Assembly: GCA_017410375.1 (NCBI GenBank)
Contig: JAFQQW010000001.1
Coordinates: 1-64,000, forward strand
DNA: 64,000 nucleotides
Direction of reading: 5' to 3'
DNA from: Clostridia bacterium
Lineage (GTDB): Bacteria > Bacillota > Clostridia > RGIG6154
In this document: positions 1 to 8,438 of the stretch, in pieces
How the letters are laid out: the number at the start of each line of letters is the position of its first letter
Numbering within the stretch: position 1 is the stretch's first letter
The notes under the pieces: model-generated
What the model was told of the DNA's origin: nothing
Seen by the model: the letters and a program-made list of their open reading frames with translations, nothing else
The model's database searches: none
Program-made: the position numbers and the translations under genes

Positions 1-122
1 CCCATTTATGGGTAGCAAGTAATCGTTGCATGGCTGGCAGGCCAATAAAAAGCGCACTTGTGCGCAGCCAGTATCGGGTAGGGCTATGCCCGAAAATGAA
101 ATACCACCGGCTATGCCGGTGG
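1..122. repeat. Cluster of five small perfect hairpins
   Basis: This non-coding stretch holds a run of short perfect inverted repeats with tiny loops: CCCAT-TT-ATGGG at 1-12, TGGC/GCCA at 31-44, GCGCAC-TT-GTGCGC at 52-65, GGGC-TAT-GCCC at 81-91 and CCACCGGC-TAT-GCCGGTGG at 104-122. The last two share the loop context GGC-TAT-GCC. No open reading frame with a ribosome binding site is visible. It may be the 3' end of a repeat or RNA that begins outside the window. Function unknown. Confidence 0.5.
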
Positions 123-130
123 ATTTTTAT
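104..130 (+). terminator. Rho-independent terminator
   Basis: An 8 bp GC-rich stem (CCACCGGC/GCCGGTGG) with a TAT loop is followed by ATTTTTATTT. It probably ends a transcript entering from outside the left edge. Confidence 0.6.
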
Positions 131-220
131 TTCGTTGCGTCGCCTCTTTTCGCAAAAAAGTCTTCTTCAGGAAATACTTTTTGCGAGGTGTAAGTCTATT
201 GCGTAAAAAGGGGATTTGTG

Positions 221-390
221 GTAGAATAGATTTAACAGAGTTAAATCTATTCAGCTAAATTGTCTGCGACAGCTAAATGTGCTTCGCACGCTAATGGCGA
301 ATTTAATTTAGCTACTCTTGATAGTGTTATTTAGCTATCGAATGAAATGAGATAATTTAGCTTTGCACAGTAGTGCAAAATTTAGCTAAA
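221..390. repeat. AGCTAAAT/ATTTAGCT interspersed hairpin element
   Basis: The 8-mer AGCTAAAT occurs at 253-260 and 271-278, and its reverse complement ATTTAGCT at 329-336, 355-362 and 380-387, with a shortened TTTAGCT at 307-313. Small hairpins sit between copies: TGTC-TGC-GACA at 261-271, GTGC-TTC-GCAC at 279-289 and TTTGCAC-AGTA-GTGCAAA at 362-379. A 12 bp perfect stem with loop CAGAG lies at 224-252. The left copies can also pair with the right copies, giving one large fold. This looks like a non-autonomous repeat or a structured RNA. No coding sequence is visible in it. Confidence 0.6.
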
Positions 391-447
391 AAGTTTGGCA
401 TCTAATTTGTTCACTGATTTTATACTTGAAAAACAGGAGGTGTGTGT

Positions 448-1293
448 ATGAAAAAGCTTTTGTTTCTAATTGGTGCGGGACTGGCTTTTGTCATGCTGTT
501 TTCGGGGTCTGTATGGGCGGCGGAGACAGTTAAAAGCGGAGTGTGTCCCGAGAATATAGAATGGAGTTTGGATGATACGGGTGTTTTAACCATCAGCGGT
601 ACGGGTGTGATGCATTATTCGGAAGAGCAGGCGCGGGCACCCTGGGAAGGGTTAGCGGATTCTGTTTTAAAGGTTGTTGTGCAGGAAGGAATAACCTTTA
701 TTGATAACTTTGCGTTTATGGGCTTTGAAAAGTTGGAGGAAATAGAGCTTCCCGAGGGACTGACAGGTATCGGAAATCTTGCTTTTGCAGATTGCAGAGC
801 TTTGAAGGAAATTGTGATACCCGATTCGGTGGAGGCGATTGGACTTTATGCGTTTTCGGGGTGTACTGCTCTTGAATATGTAACCTTTGGGAACAGTATT
901 TTAAGAGCGGAATTCTTATTTGATGCGGATTGCCCGAACTTAAAAGCGATTTTCTTTAACGGTACAAAAAAGGAGTGGTTTACACCGGTTAAGGTGGGTT
1001 TTACAAGCTACAGACCCATTATCGGACTACCGGAGAGCGCAGAGCTGATTTTTTTAGGGGATACGGATTGTGCGGTGTATCAGGTCGCAGGAAAGACGAA
1101 GGTACTTGTTAAAGAATTTCCGTCTGCAAAGGCGGTTCAGGTGCTGGCATACGACCAATCGGGCAGGTTGATTGGGGTCAAAACCGTTTCGGCGGACGGC
1201 AAAGCAATCTTTGACACCGATGCGGTAAAAAACGTAAAGGTATATGTCTGGAATCAAGACTATGTACCTATTGCTATAACCGAGGAAGTATAA
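448..1293 (+). CDS. Secreted BspA-type leucine-rich-repeat protein
   Basis: This 281-residue protein is probably exported and anchored or released outside the cell. Residues 1-25 form a signal peptide: KK, a hydrophobic core, then an SVWA/AE cleavage site. Residues 60-150 contain BspA-type leucine-rich repeats with the pattern L-x-x-I-x-[IL]-P-x-[GS]-[LV]-x-x-I-G-x-x-A-F, three units long. The C-terminal third is a beta-rich domain without a recognised family. ATG at 448 is chosen over GTG at 442 because AGGAGG at 436-441 sits 7 bases upstream. BspA-like repeats usually mediate protein or matrix binding; the ligand here is unknown. The gene stands alone and ends at a strong bidirectional terminator. 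Confidence 0.8.
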   Translation: MKKLLFLIGAGLAFVMLFSGSVWAAETVKSGVCPENIEWSLDDTGVLTISGTGVMHYSEEQARAPWEGLADSVLKVVVQEGITFIDNFAFMGFEKLEEIELPEGLTGIGNLAFADCRALKEIVIPDSVEAIGLYAFSGCTALEYVTFGNSILRAEFLFDADCPNLKAIFFNGTKKEWFTPVKVGFTSYRPIIGLPESAELIFLGDTDCAVYQVAGKTKVLVKEFPSAKAVQVLAYDQSGRLIGVKTVSADGKAIFDTDAVKNVKVYVWNQDYVPIAITEEV

Positions 1294-1294
1294 A

Positions 1295-1331
1295 AAACAA
1301 GCTATTGCAAGTCGCAATAGCTTGTTTTTTA
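1295..1331. terminator. Bidirectional terminator between convergent genes
   Basis: A 13-14 bp stem centred on GCTATTGC-AAGTC-GCAATAGC is flanked by A-rich and T-rich tracts. It serves the LRR gene on plus and the DUF4838-like gene on minus. Confidence 0.85.
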
Positions 1332-2249
1332 TACAAAGGCAGAAATGTCGGGGGCGCCGTAGAGTTCCTCGTAGTCGGGGCCTAAGAAGCATGCAAAAGA
1401 GGAAATGTGCGTAAAGCCTAAATCCTTGTAAAAGGGAATATCCACCTTTACATGGTCATTGTGCGGTTTTAAAAGCTTGGGCGGTTTTTTGTATTCAGAA
1501 TAAAGGGAATTGTCGTACCAGTATTCTAAGACTGTTGCCTCCTCGTATCCGAAAAAGTCCAGAAGCTTTTTTACATTTACAATTTCTTCTTCAGGCATAT
1601 CCTTTGCAGGCTTTGTAAAGTCGCGCTTATAGGGGGCGTATTCCACGAACACACCCTTTTCGGGTATGGTATGCTTTGGCGGTGTAATGGTATCGCAATA
1701 CGCAAGATATGCAATTTTAGCATTGGGACGGGTTGCTTTAAGCTTTTTTAAAATGGCGTTCATGGTCATCAGCTGATGGTCGGACGGAGAGAGCTTTTTG
1801 CAGTTTTCGCATTGGCAGTAATTTTTAATGCCGTCATCTAACCACAAATAAAAGCAATCGTCTGTGCCGTACAGCTTGTCTGCAAGCTCTGCGGCGCGGT
1901 TTGCCACATAGTCCATGGCATCGGCGTTGGTTACACAGAAATTAAATTCCTTTACGCGGTTGCCGTTTTCGTCCATGCGAAACCAGGTGGGGTGGGTGTC
2001 AAACAAATCACGGGGCAAAAGATAGCTTGCTACATGCAGTTCATAGTGGATTTTCAAACCCAATTCCCGTGCGCGGTCAATATTTTTACGGTATTCTGCG
2101 GTTTTACAAAGGTCAAGCATAGCCTCTAAATGCTCATGTGCCTTGGTACCACCCTCGGAATGTATACCTAAAACTTCTATATTATTCTGATGTAAACGGT
2201 CAATCCAGACATTTGTGATTTCGTCCGGGTGAATAATCAGTTTTTTCAA
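1329..2249 (-). CDS. DUF4838-like TIM-barrel protein with CxCxxC
   Basis: The predicted 306-residue protein has no signal peptide and is probably cytosolic. It looks like a (beta/alpha)-barrel carbohydrate-active protein: LWLDDG is followed by a CQCENCKK cluster and a downstream S-x-x-x-QLMTMN helix, as in DUF4838 proteins, which neighbour GH20/GH67-like enzymes. The cysteine cluster may bind a metal. The start is TTG at 2249: GGGGGAG lies just upstream, and a TTGAAA-N17-TACTAT promoter at 2272-2300 excludes the longer frame. Substrate and reaction are unknown. A second cytosolic CxCxxC protein is encoded at 39024-40694. Confidence 0.6.
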   Translation of the reverse strand: MKKLIIHPDEITNVWIDRLHQNNIEVLGIHSEGGTKAHEHLEAMLDLCKTAEYRKNIDRARELGLKIHYELHVASYLLPRDLFDTHPTWFRMDENGNRVKEFNFCVTNADAMDYVANRAAELADKLYGTDDCFYLWLDDGIKNYCQCENCKKLSPSDHQLMTMNAILKKLKATRPNAKIAYLAYCDTITPPKHTIPEKGVFVEYAPYKRDFTKPAKDMPEEEIVNVKKLLDFFGYEEATVLEYWYDNSLYSEYKKPPKLLKPHNDHVKVDIPFYKDLGFTHISSFACFLGPDYEELYGAPDISAFV

Positions 2250-2271
2250 GAGTATCTCCCCCTTTTTTATA

Positions 2272-2300
2272 ATAGTATCATATCTGAATTTGTTTTTCAA
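2272..2300 (-). promoter_or_regulatory. Sigma-A-type promoter of DUF4838-like gene
   Basis: On the minus strand TTGAAA and TACTAT are separated by 17 bases, and the -10 box lies about 20 bases upstream of the TTG start. This also decides the start codon. Confidence 0.6.
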
Positions 2301-2302
2301 CT

Positions 2303-2341
2303 AAAAAAAGAGACAAAAATATCAATTTTTGTCTCTTTTTT
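2303..2341. terminator. Strong AT-rich terminator
   Basis: An AAAGAGACAAAAA stem, a short loop and its complement end in a T run. It lies just past the stop of the 47-residue membrane protein and terminates the minus-strand glycogen operon. Confidence 0.8.
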
Positions 2342-2342
2342 G

Positions 2343-2486
2343 TTAACCTTTAATCCAGTTGATAAACGGGGTGAGCACCAGCCAATCCAGCAACAGATAC
2401 ACGCCGATGACAAACACGAATATCCAGAAAGCACCCCATCCTGCTTTTACATTTTTGGGTTCGTTCTTGTCTTTTTTATCCTTCAT
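2343..2486 (-). CDS. 47-residue membrane protein, end of glycogen operon
   Basis: A very short gene coding for a charged, lysine-rich N-terminus (about 15 residues) and one transmembrane segment at residues 17-39, ending PFINWIKG. Its ATG overlaps the amylase stop codon as ATGA, which suggests translational coupling, and a terminator follows at once. I do not recognise the family. Single-pass proteins of this size are often accessory subunits or membrane tethers, but no function can be assigned. The frame, coupling and operon position support a real gene. Confidence 0.6.
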   Translation of the reverse strand: MKDKKDKNEPKNVKAGWGAFWIFVFVIGVYLLLDWLVLTPFINWIKG

Positions 2487-4177
2487 ACAATTTCCTCCTT
2501 CAAGCCGTGGGCAGGCACATCGATTTGTGTCACATCACTGCGGTTTACATAAAGGGTATGTGTTTTTTCATTTATATAGCGTTTTACACCGAATACATCC
2601 TCTGAGAGGGCAATGAATTCGGTTTTGCCCGATTTCAAAAGGTCGCTGTCTGCACGCTGACGCATGTATTTTCTATACAGATTAAAAGTGCTTTGGTCTT
2701 CCTTCCCCCAGGGGTAAGGCTTGCGGTTATCGGGGTCTTTACCGCCGGTTACACCGGCTTCGTCCCCGTAATAAACCGAGGGTACACCCGGGAAGGTAAA
2801 CTGCAATGCCACAAGCTGTGTAAGCAGTTTAAAGCTGTGGTCGGGTGCAATTTCATCTGTCATGGTGCGGATGCGCTCGGTATCATGCGTACCTAACAGG
2901 TTTAAATTACACAGGAAAGCTGATTCGGGGTAGTTTTCCATCTGGGTCATGAAACGGTTTTTCAAATCATAGGCGTTGATATCGCCACGGAAAAAGTCGA
3001 ACATAGAGTCCCTGAACGGATAATTCATAACGCAGTCTAACTCGCGGTGGGTGAAATATTTTCTTAAGGTGTCGTAGGCAACCTTGTTGGAAGCATCCTC
3101 CCACACCTCGCCCAGTACAATCGCTTCGGGGTTTTCTTCCTTTACGGTTTTAAAAAGAAGTGCCAGAAAATCGTCGGGCAGCTCGTCTGCCACATCTAAA
3201 CGCCAACCACCGATGCCGCATTTTGTCCATTTGCGGATAACACTGTCTTGGTCTGTGAGCAGGAATTTTCGCAAATCTTCGTTATTTTCTTCCAAATCGG
3301 GCAGGTCGGTCACGCCCCACCAACACTCGTATTCTTCCGGATAGTCTGTAAAGCGGAACCAGGGGAAATATGGCGAGTCCTTGGATTGGAAAGCACCACC
3401 GTCTCCGTAATTTTTGAAGCGGTTAAAGTAGATGCTGTCTGCACCCACATGGTTAAAGACCCCGTCTAAAATCAGCTTGATGCCGTTTTTGTCTGCTTCC
3501 TGCACCAGTTGCATAAAGTCATGCTCGCTGCCTAATATGTTGTCGATTTTTTTGTAATCTGCGGTGGAGTAGCGATGGTTGGAGGCGGACTCGAAAATCG
3601 GGTTTAAGTAAATACAGCTAACCCCTAAATCTTTTAAATAGGGAAGCTTTTGGGTAATGCCCTTTAAATTTCCACCGTAAAAATCCCAGGTTTTGATGTC
3701 GTTATCTTCCCCGCGGATGTATGCGGGCATTTCTGACCAGTCGCGGTAGTAAACATCTTTTTTGGCTCGGATGACCTCTCCACCTACATGAAAACGGTCA
3801 GGGAAAATCTGATATACAATACCTTTTTTATACCAGTCGGGAATTTTAGGGGTTTTCTGATACACCGTAAGCTGCCAGGAATTCGGCATATCATCGGTGC
3901 AGTAGCTGCTCCCACCGTCCCCTCTGCCACAGTAAAAGGTTGGTCCGTAAATACTGTGCAAGCGGAAATGATAAAAGATAAGACCTGCCTCTTTGGGTGT
4001 CAGGGTGATATGAAACCAATCGCCCGCCTGCTCCATTTCCAGATCGCCCATGTTTTGGGTGCATAAATACACCCGGTCGCATTCCTCAGCAAGGATGGAA
4101 AAAGAAACAGCAGTACCGCAGGCTACGGCACCAAAAGGGGACTTGTGTTTTGAATTCCAAGCGTCAAACTGTATCAC
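2483..4177 (-). CDS. GH13 alpha-amylase family enzyme (cyclomaltodextrinase/neopullulanase-like)
   Basis: The 564-residue enzyme should hydrolyse alpha-1,4 (possibly also alpha-1,6) glucosidic bonds in maltodextrins or glycogen fragments. The N-terminal 120 or so residues form a beta-sandwich like the CBM34 domain of neopullulanases. The (beta/alpha)8 barrel follows with the GH13 signatures GWRLDVADE (nucleophile Asp near 328), VLGEVWED (acid/base Glu near 357) and GTHDTERI (Asp near 432). No signal peptide is present, so it is cytosolic and fits intracellular glycogen breakdown. GTG at 4177 is preferred because AGAAAGG lies 10 bases upstream; the longer frame from 4237 lacks a binding site. 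It is third in the operon after glgA and glgP. Confidence 0.88.
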   Translation of the reverse strand: MIQFDAWNSKHKSPFGAVACGTAVSFSILAEECDRVYLCTQNMGDLEMEQAGDWFHITLTPKEAGLIFYHFRLHSIYGPTFYCGRGDGGSSYCTDDMPNSWQLTVYQKTPKIPDWYKKGIVYQIFPDRFHVGGEVIRAKKDVYYRDWSEMPAYIRGEDNDIKTWDFYGGNLKGITQKLPYLKDLGVSCIYLNPIFESASNHRYSTADYKKIDNILGSEHDFMQLVQEADKNGIKLILDGVFNHVGADSIYFNRFKNYGDGGAFQSKDSPYFPWFRFTDYPEEYECWWGVTDLPDLEENNEDLRKFLLTDQDSVIRKWTKCGIGGWRLDVADELPDDFLALLFKTVKEENPEAIVLGEVWEDASNKVAYDTLRKYFTHRELDCVMNYPFRDSMFDFFRGDINAYDLKNRFMTQMENYPESAFLCNLNLLGTHDTERIRTMTDEIAPDHSFKLLTQLVALQFTFPGVPSVYYGDEAGVTGGKDPDNRKPYPWGKEDQSTFNLYRKYMRQRADSDLLKSGKTEFIALSEDVFGVKRYINEKTHTLYVNRSDVTQIDVPAHGLKEEIV

Positions 4178-4215
4178 GGCATTTAAACCTTTCTGCACAC
4201 AAATAATGTCAAAGT

Positions 4216-4241
4216 CCCCATGCCTGTGTGCAGACATGGGG
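4216..4241 (-). terminator. Weak hairpin between glgP and amylase gene
   Basis: CCCCATG and CATGGGG form a 7 bp stem with a 12-base loop; on the minus strand a short T-rich stretch follows. It may attenuate transcription or stabilise the glgP message. Confidence 0.35.
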
Positions 4242-4257
4242 GCAAAAAGTATAAAAC

Positions 4258-6693
4258 TCAGACAACGAAATACGGGTCAATGCCCCAGATTTCTTCTGCG
4301 TAACGCAAAATGGTGTTGTCACTGGAGAAACGACCGGATTTTGCGATGTTGATAACTGCGGATTTATTCCAACTGTCACGATCTTTATAGCGTCTGTTGA
4401 TTTCGTCATTTGCTTTCACAAAGGCATCGAAATCCTTCAGAACGAAAAATTCGTCATTCCAGGTTACCAGGTGGTTGTAAATTTCGTCATATTCACCCCA
4501 GCTGGAGGAATACATATCACTTCGGAGCTGATCTAAAACCTTGTGAACTCTCGGGTCGGTGTTATAAATCTCGGAGGACATGTAGCCACCGTTTTTATAG
4601 TAGTTGATAACCTCTTCCGAAGAAAGACCGAAGGTTACGATGTTTTCTTTACCAACCGCATCGTAAATTTCTACATTTGCACCGTCCATGGTAGCAAGGG
4701 TGATGGCACCGTTCATCATGAACTTCATGTTACTGGTGCCCGATGCTTCCTTAGAGGCGGTGGAAATCTGCATGCTCACGTTGGAAGCGGGGATGATGCG
4801 CTGTGCCGCGTCTACGTTGTAGTTGGGCACGAACACAACCTTTAATTTGCCCCCGATTCTCGGGTCGTTGTTTACTTTGTCCGCTACCGAGTTAATCAGC
4901 TTGATAACCGATTTGGCAAGGCGATAGGACGAAAAGGCTTTTGCACCGAAGATAAAGGTGCGGGGCGGTACATCCATATCGGGATTTTCCAAAAGCTCGT
5001 TATAAAGGTGCATGATGTAGAGAATGTTTAAGGTCTGGCGCTTGTAAGCGTGCAGTCTCTTAACCTGGGTGCAGAACAAGCTGTGGGTATCCAGTTCAAT
5101 ACCGTAATTTTTCTTGGTAAACGCATCCATTTCGATTTTTTTGCGATGCTTGATGCCTGCAAATTCTTCCCGGAAGGTTTTGTCATCTGCAAAAGGAAGT
5201 AACGCTTCCAACTCTTCGGGTTTTTTGATCCACTTATCGCCAATGGCTTCGCAAATCAGCTTTGCAAGCTCTGTGTTTGCAGAAAGCAACCAGCGACGGT
5301 GGGTGATACCGTTGGTTTTGTTATTGAATTTGCCCGGATAATGCTGGTGGAAATCTTTCAATTCCTGATTTTTTAAGATTTCGGTGTGCAGAGCTGCAAC
5401 ACCGTTTACCGAGTGCGAGCCTACAATCGCAAGGTTTGCCATGCGGATTTTACCGTCCCACATAATTGCCATTTTCTGGTGCTTGTCGTAATTATCCGGA
5501 TATTTTTCCTGCAATTCTTCGTTGAAACGACGGTTGATTTCTTCAATAATCATGAATACTCTGGGGAGTAATTCTTTCATTAAGTTGATGTCAATCTTCT
5601 CAAGCGCTTCTGCCATAATGGTGTGGTTGGTGTATGCCATGGTCTTTGTGGTGATGTCCCACGCCTTTGCCCAGGGAATATTTTCTTCATCCATCAAAAG
5701 ACGCATCAATTCTGCTACAGCCAGTGAGGGATGGGTGTCGTTGATGTGCACTGCATGGTATTTGTGGAAATCTTCTACCGCATAGCCTAAGCTTTTATGC
5801 TTGCGGAGCATGCTCTGCAGACCTGCGCTTACAAAGAAGTATTCCTGCTTTAAACGCAGGGTTTTACCGCTCTGGGTAGAGTCGTTGGGGTAGAGCATGT
5901 TGGAAATCAGTTCGGTGTTAAACTTCTTTTCAACCGACTTCATGTAGTCGCCCTGATTGAATTCGCCAAAGTTTACGTCTTCGCCTACAACCTTAGCGTC
6001 CCAGAGACGCAATGAGTTTACGTTACGGCAGTCATAGCCCACGATGGGGGTATCATACGGAACAGCTAAGATTTCATCATAATCCTTGTGCTGTACCTGA
6101 ATCTGACCGTTTTTGTCCACTTCCACTTCTACACGGCCGCCGAATTTAACGGTAACCGCTTCGTCTTCACGGCGCATTTCCCAGATGTTTTCATGCTTTA
6201 ACCAGTTATCCGATTCTTCAATCTGATAACCGTTTTGGATTTTCTGTTTGAAAAGACCGTATTTGTAACGGATACCCTGACCGTATGCGGGGATACCGGT
6301 AGAGCTCATGGAATCCAGGAAGCATGCGGCAAGTCTGCCTAAGCCACCGTTACCGAGACCCGGCTCGATTTCCATGTCCTCCAGTTCGCCCAAATCAATG
6401 CCCAGTTCTGCCATAGCTTCTTTAAACTGGTCCTTGATGCCGAGGTTGATGAGGTTAGAGTCTAATAATTTACCGAGCAGGAATTCCATAGAGAAATAGT
6501 GTACCTGCTTTACACCTTCGTCCACATACTGTGTACGGGTGTCGTGCCAGTAGTGGGCAATATAATCACGGACCAGACGTCCTGCTGCTTCATAGATGTG
6601 CAAAGGGCTTGCCTGGGTGATGTCTTTACCGTAGCGCGTAATCAGCTTTTTGGTAAAGTCCTTTTTAATCTGATCCTTGGTTTTGTTCAACAT
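4258..6693 (-). CDS. glgP: Glycogen/alpha-glucan phosphorylase
   Basis: The 811-residue enzyme releases glucose 1-phosphate from the non-reducing ends of glycogen using phosphate and pyridoxal phosphate. The length is normal for GT35. The N-terminal half has the family segments EPGLGNGGLGRLAACF and HYFSMEFLLG, and the PLP motif EASGTSNMKFMMNG places the Schiff-base lysine near residue 656. The ATG at 6693 lies ten bases after the glgA stop, and the AGAAAGCGAG at the end of glgA serves as the binding site. With the synthase and GH13 enzyme it forms a compact glycogen turnover operon. No glgB, glgC or glgD is present in the window. Confidence 0.96.
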   Translation of the reverse strand: MLNKTKDQIKKDFTKKLITRYGKDITQASPLHIYEAAGRLVRDYIAHYWHDTRTQYVDEGVKQVHYFSMEFLLGKLLDSNLINLGIKDQFKEAMAELGIDLGELEDMEIEPGLGNGGLGRLAACFLDSMSSTGIPAYGQGIRYKYGLFKQKIQNGYQIEESDNWLKHENIWEMRREDEAVTVKFGGRVEVEVDKNGQIQVQHKDYDEILAVPYDTPIVGYDCRNVNSLRLWDAKVVGEDVNFGEFNQGDYMKSVEKKFNTELISNMLYPNDSTQSGKTLRLKQEYFFVSAGLQSMLRKHKSLGYAVEDFHKYHAVHINDTHPSLAVAELMRLLMDEENIPWAKAWDITTKTMAYTNHTIMAEALEKIDINLMKELLPRVFMIIEEINRRFNEELQEKYPDNYDKHQKMAIMWDGKIRMANLAIVGSHSVNGVAALHTEILKNQELKDFHQHYPGKFNNKTNGITHRRWLLSANTELAKLICEAIGDKWIKKPEELEALLPFADDKTFREEFAGIKHRKKIEMDAFTKKNYGIELDTHSLFCTQVKRLHAYKRQTLNILYIMHLYNELLENPDMDVPPRTFIFGAKAFSSYRLAKSVIKLINSVADKVNNDPRIGGKLKVVFVPNYNVDAAQRIIPASNVSMQISTASKEASGTSNMKFMMNGAITLATMDGANVEIYDAVGKENIVTFGLSSEEVINYYKNGGYMSSEIYNTDPRVHKVLDQLRSDMYSSSWGEYDEIYNHLVTWNDEFFVLKDFDAFVKANDEINRRYKDRDSWNKSAVINIAKSGRFSSDNTILRYAEEIWGIDPYFVV

Positions 6694-6703
6694 TTTAAAT
6701 TGT

Positions 6704-8137
6704 TCACTCGCTTTCTAATTGATCGTAAATTTCCATATAATTCTGAGCCGCGATTTCCCAGCTGTAGTTGGAACGCATACCGCGTTTTAACAGCTTACGC
6801 CATGCATCCTTATCCTGATACACCTTTAAAGCATAACGGATAACATTCATCATGTCATGGGCGTTAAAGTTGGTAAAGGAGAAACCGTTGCCCTTATTTT
6901 TATATTCGTCGTAGGGCTGGATGGTGTCTTTTAAGCCGCCTGTTTCACGTACCAGCGGTACAGAACCGTAGCGCAGGGCAATCAGCTGTCCCAAACCGCA
7001 GGGTTCAAACAGGGAGGGCATTAAGAAAATATCACTGCCTGCATAGATTTTTCTTGCCAGCTCGTCGGAGAATTTGAGGTTTGCAGAAACTCTTTCGGGG
7101 TAGCGGAGTGCATAGTAGCGGAACACATCCTCATACTTGCTGTCACCGGTGCCCAAAAGCACAAGCTGAACCTTTTCTGCCATCATCTCTTCAATCATGG
7201 CGATAACCAGATCAAAGCCTTTTTGTGCAGTCATACGGCTGACAATACCAATCATGGGCATGTCGGGGTCTACAGCAAGACCCAGCTCTTTTTGAAGCTC
7301 GGTTTTGTTAATGACTTTATTTTCGGGCTTGGACCAGGTGTAGTTTGCAAAAATCTTGCTGTCGGTTTTGGGGTCGTTGATTTCATAATCCAAACCGTTT
7401 AATACGCCGCGCAGTTTATAGTTGTGCGCACTTAAAACACCGTTCAAGCCTTCCCCGAAGAAATCGTTCTGGATTTCTAAGGCATAGGTGGGGCTTACGG
7501 TGGTCACATAATCGGAAAAGACAATCGCTGCCTTCATAAACGAAATGCAGTCGTAGTATTTTACCTTGTCTTCGGTAAAGTAACCGTCATCTAAACCTAA
7601 AAGCTCGGTTAAGGTCTGCTTGGGATAAATACCCTGGAATTTTAGGTTGTGAATGGTAAGTAAGGTTTTGCAATATGCCTTTGTGCCGTAGTAGAAATGC
7701 TTCATAAGAAGCGGAATCATACCGGTGTGCCAGTCGTTGATGTGCAGGATGTCGGGATCAAAATCATCCATTTTCAAAATGGCTTCCAGAACACCGCGGT
7801 TAAAGAAAGCAAAGCGTTCGCCGTCATCATAGTAACCGTAGGCGCCGCCGCGCAGGAAATAAAATTCATTATCTAAAAAGTAAAAAACAGTGCCGTCAAG
7901 CTCGGTACGGTACAAACCGCAGTACTGGCTTCTCCAGCCAACCGGAACCGAGAAATCGCACACTTTTTCCATGTTATCTTTATAACTTTGGGGGATATCC
8001 TTGTATAAAGGACAAATTACGCGTGTTTCATAGCCTTTGCGAGTCAATTCTTTCGGGAGTGCATATGCCACGTCGCCCAGACCGCCGGTTTTGATAAACG
8101 GATATACTTCGGATGTAACGAAAAGTATTTTTTTCAT
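6704..8137 (-). CDS. glgA: Glycogen synthase (ADP-glucose type)
   Basis: The 477-residue GT5 enzyme elongates alpha-1,4-glucan chains from ADP-glucose in the cytosol. The N-terminus shows the donor-binding TGGLGDVAYALP loop after a short beta strand (ILFVTSEVYPFIK). The C-terminal Rossmann domain contains MPSLFEPCGLGQLIALRYG, the conserved E-x-C-G-L motif of bacterial and plant starch synthases. Length is standard. It is the first gene of the minus-strand operon and has its own sigma-A-type promoter and an untranslated leader of about 60 bases. Divergent from mraZ across roughly 300 bases of AT-rich DNA. Confidence 0.96.
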   Translation of the reverse strand: MKKILFVTSEVYPFIKTGGLGDVAYALPKELTRKGYETRVICPLYKDIPQSYKDNMEKVCDFSVPVGWRSQYCGLYRTELDGTVFYFLDNEFYFLRGGAYGYYDDGERFAFFNRGVLEAILKMDDFDPDILHINDWHTGMIPLLMKHFYYGTKAYCKTLLTIHNLKFQGIYPKQTLTELLGLDDGYFTEDKVKYYDCISFMKAAIVFSDYVTTVSPTYALEIQNDFFGEGLNGVLSAHNYKLRGVLNGLDYEINDPKTDSKIFANYTWSKPENKVINKTELQKELGLAVDPDMPMIGIVSRMTAQKGFDLVIAMIEEMMAEKVQLVLLGTGDSKYEDVFRYYALRYPERVSANLKFSDELARKIYAGSDIFLMPSLFEPCGLGQLIALRYGSVPLVRETGGLKDTIQPYDEYKNKGNGFSFTNFNAHDMMNVIRYALKVYQDKDAWRKLLKRGMRSNYSWEIAAQNYMEIYDQLESE

Positions 8138-8205
8138 GGTGCGTAATTCCTTTCTGAACTAAAATTTTCGGCACAGTCTGAAAAAACAAGACTGTACCCA
8201 AAGAT

Positions 8206-8234
8206 ATTATAACATAAAAACGCGTGTTTGTCAC
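8206..8234 (-). promoter_or_regulatory. Promoter of the glycogen operon
   Basis: On the minus strand GTGACA and TATAAT are separated by exactly 17 bases, upstream of glgA. The -35 differs from consensus at one position. Confidence 0.65.
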
Positions 8235-8315
8235 CCTTTTTTTCAAAAAATTACCCTTGTTTTATATAGAAATGGAAAAATTTTTAAAAAAATCTGATTT
8301 TTTTTCAAAAAAGGC

Positions 8316-8344
8316 TTGATTATTTCAGAAAAATGGTTTACAAT
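8316..8344 (+). promoter_or_regulatory. Promoter of the dcw cluster
   Basis: TTGATT and TACAAT are separated by 17 bases, just before the GTGG repeats of the putative MraZ operator. Transcription would start inside or just before those repeats. Confidence 0.7.
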
Positions 8345-8350
8345 ATAGTC

Positions 8351-8390
8351 AAAGTGGAGGAAAATGCCACGAAGTGGGAAAAAGTGGCGG
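8351..8390 (+). promoter_or_regulatory. Putative MraZ box (autoregulatory operator)
   Basis: Three copies of (A/G)AAGTGGNGG-like decamers occur in register at 8351-8360, 8371-8380 and 8381-8390, with a degenerate decamer between the first and second. MraZ is known to bind GTGG/TGGG direct repeats with 10-base spacing upstream of its own operon, and this array sits between the promoter and mraZ. Autorepression is inferred from that. Confidence 0.7.
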
Positions 8391-8438
8391 ATAACTCGCG
8401 GATAATGTGCATAACTTTACGGAAAGGTGGTGGAAAAG

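Noticed and set aside
8138-8315. Riboswitch upstream of glgA or mraZ
   Set aside because: Only an AT-rich region with a short CAGTCT/AGACTG hairpin is visible; no known aptamer core was recognised.
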